Source: Gyrodactylus bullatarudis
Taxonomy: Eukaryota > Platyhelminthes > Monogenea > Gyrodactylidea > Gyrodactylidae
Assembly (NCBI GenBank): GCA_012064415.1
Contig: SSNU01000209.1
Location: 1 to 64,000 of the forward strand
Direction of reading: 5' to 3'
Length of the DNA stretch: 64,000 nt
The notes beneath the pieces are model-generated. The model was not told the origin of the DNA, did no database searches, and was given only the letters and a program-made list of their open reading frames with translations. The translations under genes and the position numbers were made by a program. Below, one piece after another: positions 61,389 through 64,000 of the stretch (position 1 is its first letter; each line of letters opens with the position of its first letter).

Positions 61389-63803
61389 TCAAAATATTTT
61401 TTGAGACTGAATGGAATCAATCTTCTTAAAGTTCATCGATATTTTTTTCCCCATCTAAAGTAAATATAAAAGTTTATGTATTAAACAAATAAATTACCGA
61501 ACATAATCTTATACGAGACATCCAATATTTAAGTTGACTTTCATTCGGAGCACAAAAGATGTGAATGTTTTCAGAATATTCATCATACGCATAATAGCTC
61601 TGGGAAGATTATAAAATTGACTGCAATTACCTTTAATACAAATACGTACGAAGTGGGAGCTCTTTTTTTAATCCATCCGCCATAACTTTGATATAACTTT
61701 GTATTCTTATCAATTACTAGGAGGAGTTTTCGATTTTTAAGCTATAAAATAAATACTATTTAAATAGAAAATGTTTATGGAAAAAATCCTTACTTCCTTC
61801 TTCTTTCCACAAATATACAATCCAGACGCTCTCAGAGAAAGATAATACTGAGCCCATTCGCCCTCTTTTATCAGGTAGAGATAGCCATTCCATTCAGGAA
61901 TTCCCCCATGATCGAGATTATTTAGCATCTCCTACTCAATGAAAATGAAGAGAACAAACCAGAACAAGGTCTTTTGTGAATACGCCGTACTTTTGACAAA
62001 ATTCTTTTCCAAAACATTTCTAGAAGAATGTTATCAGTTTATTGAATTTACTAAGGGCTGGTATATCATATCATATTTGTCATTTCTTCTTTCAAAGCAA
62101 ATTATATTCTTGCTAATTGGTGGCCAAGCCAAGACACATTCAATGACAATATCATCCTCTTCAAATATCCTTTCTATGTTTTATTAATGAAATTAAAATC
62201 TCGAGTTAAATAAATGGAATAAATGTGAAAATTTCAGAAAAAATGAAGAAAAGATAGCAAACTATAGATCCTTTTTCATAAACCTTGAAAGTTGAATTGT
62301 TAAAAATAACTCTCACATTTACATTTATATAATCGTCATCTATCACATAGAATCTATCATTAATTTTAGAGGATGGTTTCCTACTTTTTCATAAATTTAA
62401 CAAATCAATATCCTCAAGATATACTGTCCAAAGGGGAATGTAAAATTAGAGAGACATATTCTGAAACTTGAAAATACATTTGATGTTATGTAATACAGAG
62501 AATTAATAATAAGGAAATACTGTGCTTGTAATTGTAGATAGCTATAGTCATTAGATCTTATTTTCTAAAATTAAAGCTGCAAAAGGGATTATGCCATATT
62601 ATTTTAAGTAAAGTAAAGGAATACATTTTCAGAATAATGACCTCTTACCAACTTTAAGATTGGGCACTTTTTCAACAAGACAATATAATGACGGCCTCAG
62701 AATATTGAGCTTCTCAGCAAGAATAAGAGTAACTTTAAAAGCTGTCATTCCCTCATGGAGGAATAATGCTCTAGTTGTCCCATCCTCGAGAAAAATCCTG
62801 ATGCATATCTGTTTTGATTTAAAGGTAAACCATTTGAGTTACTTTAATCTTTCTCTTCATGCATTCTCCCTTTTTCATGTCCTCAGGATAATAATCCATC
62901 TAAATATATGTATTAGTGATAAGTATTTTCCAAAAGTGAGTTTAGATTCCTAATTTAAATAAAGTATCTGTATATCTGTATTCCCATATTTCCCCTCAAC
63001 GCCATAATGAAAGTATCTCTAATTTCAACATGTAAACATTTATAAATGTTTATAAAGTATAATTATACTTTATTTAAGATTAAAATCATATAGAATTGGG
63101 AAAAGAAAAAAAATGGAGTGGAGAAAAATTCAAAATTATCATCTCTAAATTGAACTAAACCAAGTTTTATAATAGTAGTAGTATGCATCCAAAAAATAAT
63201 AAACCGTTCTCGAATCAGAGCCTTTTATTAATAATGTATGTATCCTCAATGTCGGGATAAAGTTTACTGATCAAATTATCACTAATAATCTATCTGACAA
63301 AAATGAAGATTGTTTAACTCCCAATTCTTCTAATTATAAATAAATAAGATAAATTTGAAAAAGTGAACTTTTGTGATTGAATAATCCATTCATGATCCAT
63401 ATGGCTTATTCCATTCACGCATAATATTATACATTGTAAGGTTGAGAAATTTACCTTAGGTATAAATATTTTTTTCAGTTGAAACTATTATGAAACGAAA
63501 ACAAAAATTGAAGCTTTATATTGATACATATATATCTTTACTTTATAATCTAGATTGTTATTGCTTCTATGTTCATGATAGATTATATTGGCCTTTAGAG
63601 AATTAAATTTTAAAAAATATTTCAGAAACCAATAGAGCTCTAGTTTAATTAGGGCATTTATAACTCACAAAGTTTAGAGTTTTTCTGTCCATTTTTGTCT
63701 GATCTTGAACCATGCCATCTTGTAATTTGGCAGAAATTTTTTTCTCAGATGAATATCCACTTGGCGGTGGAAGAATAAGAGCGCTAGAAATCTCTGTATC
63801 CAT
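61389..63803 (-). CDS. Small RA-PH adaptor of the MRL (RIAM/lamellipodin/MIG-10) or Grb7 class
   Basis: Eight exons on the complement: 63803..63669, 62808..62649, 62173..62052, 62019..61960, 61931..61794, 61741..61631, 61599..61498, 61454..61389 (introns 860, 475, 32, 28, 52, 31 and 43 nt), 297 residues. After a 45-residue N terminus comes an RA domain (IFLEDGTTRALFLHEGMTA .. VERIFEEDD .. VLAWPP) and a PH domain (GGIPEWNGYLYL, LSLRASGLYICG, KRAPTSYVFVLK, KYWMSRIRL). The RA-PH tandem defines MRL and Grb7/10/14 proteins, which couple Ras-family GTPases and phosphoinositides to actin or receptors. LRASGLY and RAPTSYVFVLK lean towards MRL. There is no SH2 domain or proline-rich tail, unlike human members. 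Confidence 0.75.
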
Positions 63804-64000
63804 TGAATAGCTATACAATACTGTAGTATTTACGTATTTTAAAATACTGATAAATAGTTATAGCTTTTAATATAAATTCTTTAGGCCAATAAAATTAGTT
63901 CTTTGTCCAGGACAGTTGAAAGAATTGTTATTGGCCAAACTTTGAGATCAGCAATACTAATTCAGCATTGGTTGCTCAATTTCTATATTATAACTATATT

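Overview
This is a window of a small-exon, AT-rich (roughly 70% A+T by eye) metazoan nuclear genome. It holds 18 protein-coding genes that I can support and a modest set of decayed mobile elements. The gene content is animal: a TRH-receptor-like GPCR, choline acetyltransferase, an ARAP-type ArfGAP/RhoGAP, an SFMBT-type Polycomb protein, IP3 3-kinase and an RA-PH adaptor. Most genes are split by GT..AG introns, many of them extraordinarily short. Of about 60 introns I could place by keeping the protein alignment in frame, 18 are 30 nt or less and the smallest are 22 nt. The single intron of the GPCR gene, by contrast, is about 15.9 kb. Ultrashort introns with otherwise normal animal genes are known to me from simplified parasitic lophotrochozoans (orthonectids, dicyemids). 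The nervous-system genes make an orthonectid such as Intoshia more likely than a dicyemid, but that assignment is inference.

Layout. From 0.7 to 11.5 kb there is a tight cluster: ARAP-like (-), TMEM41A-like (+), PLRG1 (-) and SFMBT-like (+). From 14.8 to 31.8 kb lies the TRHR-like receptor, two coding exons around a repeat-filled intron that carries several palindromic (foldback) elements, a MITE-like inverted repeat and an LTR-like fragment. From 32 to 34.4 kb there is a small membrane-anchored His-rich protein and a dead piggyBac-like C terminus. From 34.3 to 40.8 kb come RPS13 (-), DDB1 (+), a small zinc-finger-like protein (-) and a minimal IP3 3-kinase (+). From 41.0 to 42.8 kb a LINE reverse-transcriptase relic is split by a TA-flanked foldback element. 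From 43.3 to 61 kb the window is dense again: PIGL (+), CHERP (-), PRPF6 (+), ChAT (-), a 623-residue orphan (-), RUVBL2 (-), XPA (+) and a membrane-anchored orphan (+). From 61.4 to 63.8 kb there is a small MRL/Grb-type RA-PH adaptor (-).

Genes are packed head-to-head and tail-to-tail. Six divergent pairs share upstream regions of only 87 to 177 bp (ARAP/TMEM41A, PLRG1/SFMBT, RPS13/DDB1, zinc-finger-like/IP3K, CHERP/PRPF6, RUVBL2/XPA). Convergent pairs are about 50 to 390 bp apart. Functionally the set includes three spliceosome-associated proteins (PLRG1, CHERP, PRPF6), two nucleotide-excision-repair factors (DDB1, XPA), chromatin factors (SFMBT, RUVBL2) and signalling or neural genes. I saw no prokaryotic operon, no CRISPR array and no convincing tRNA or rRNA gene. 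Exon boundaries were derived by hand from homology and GT/AG signals and have not been checked against transcripts.
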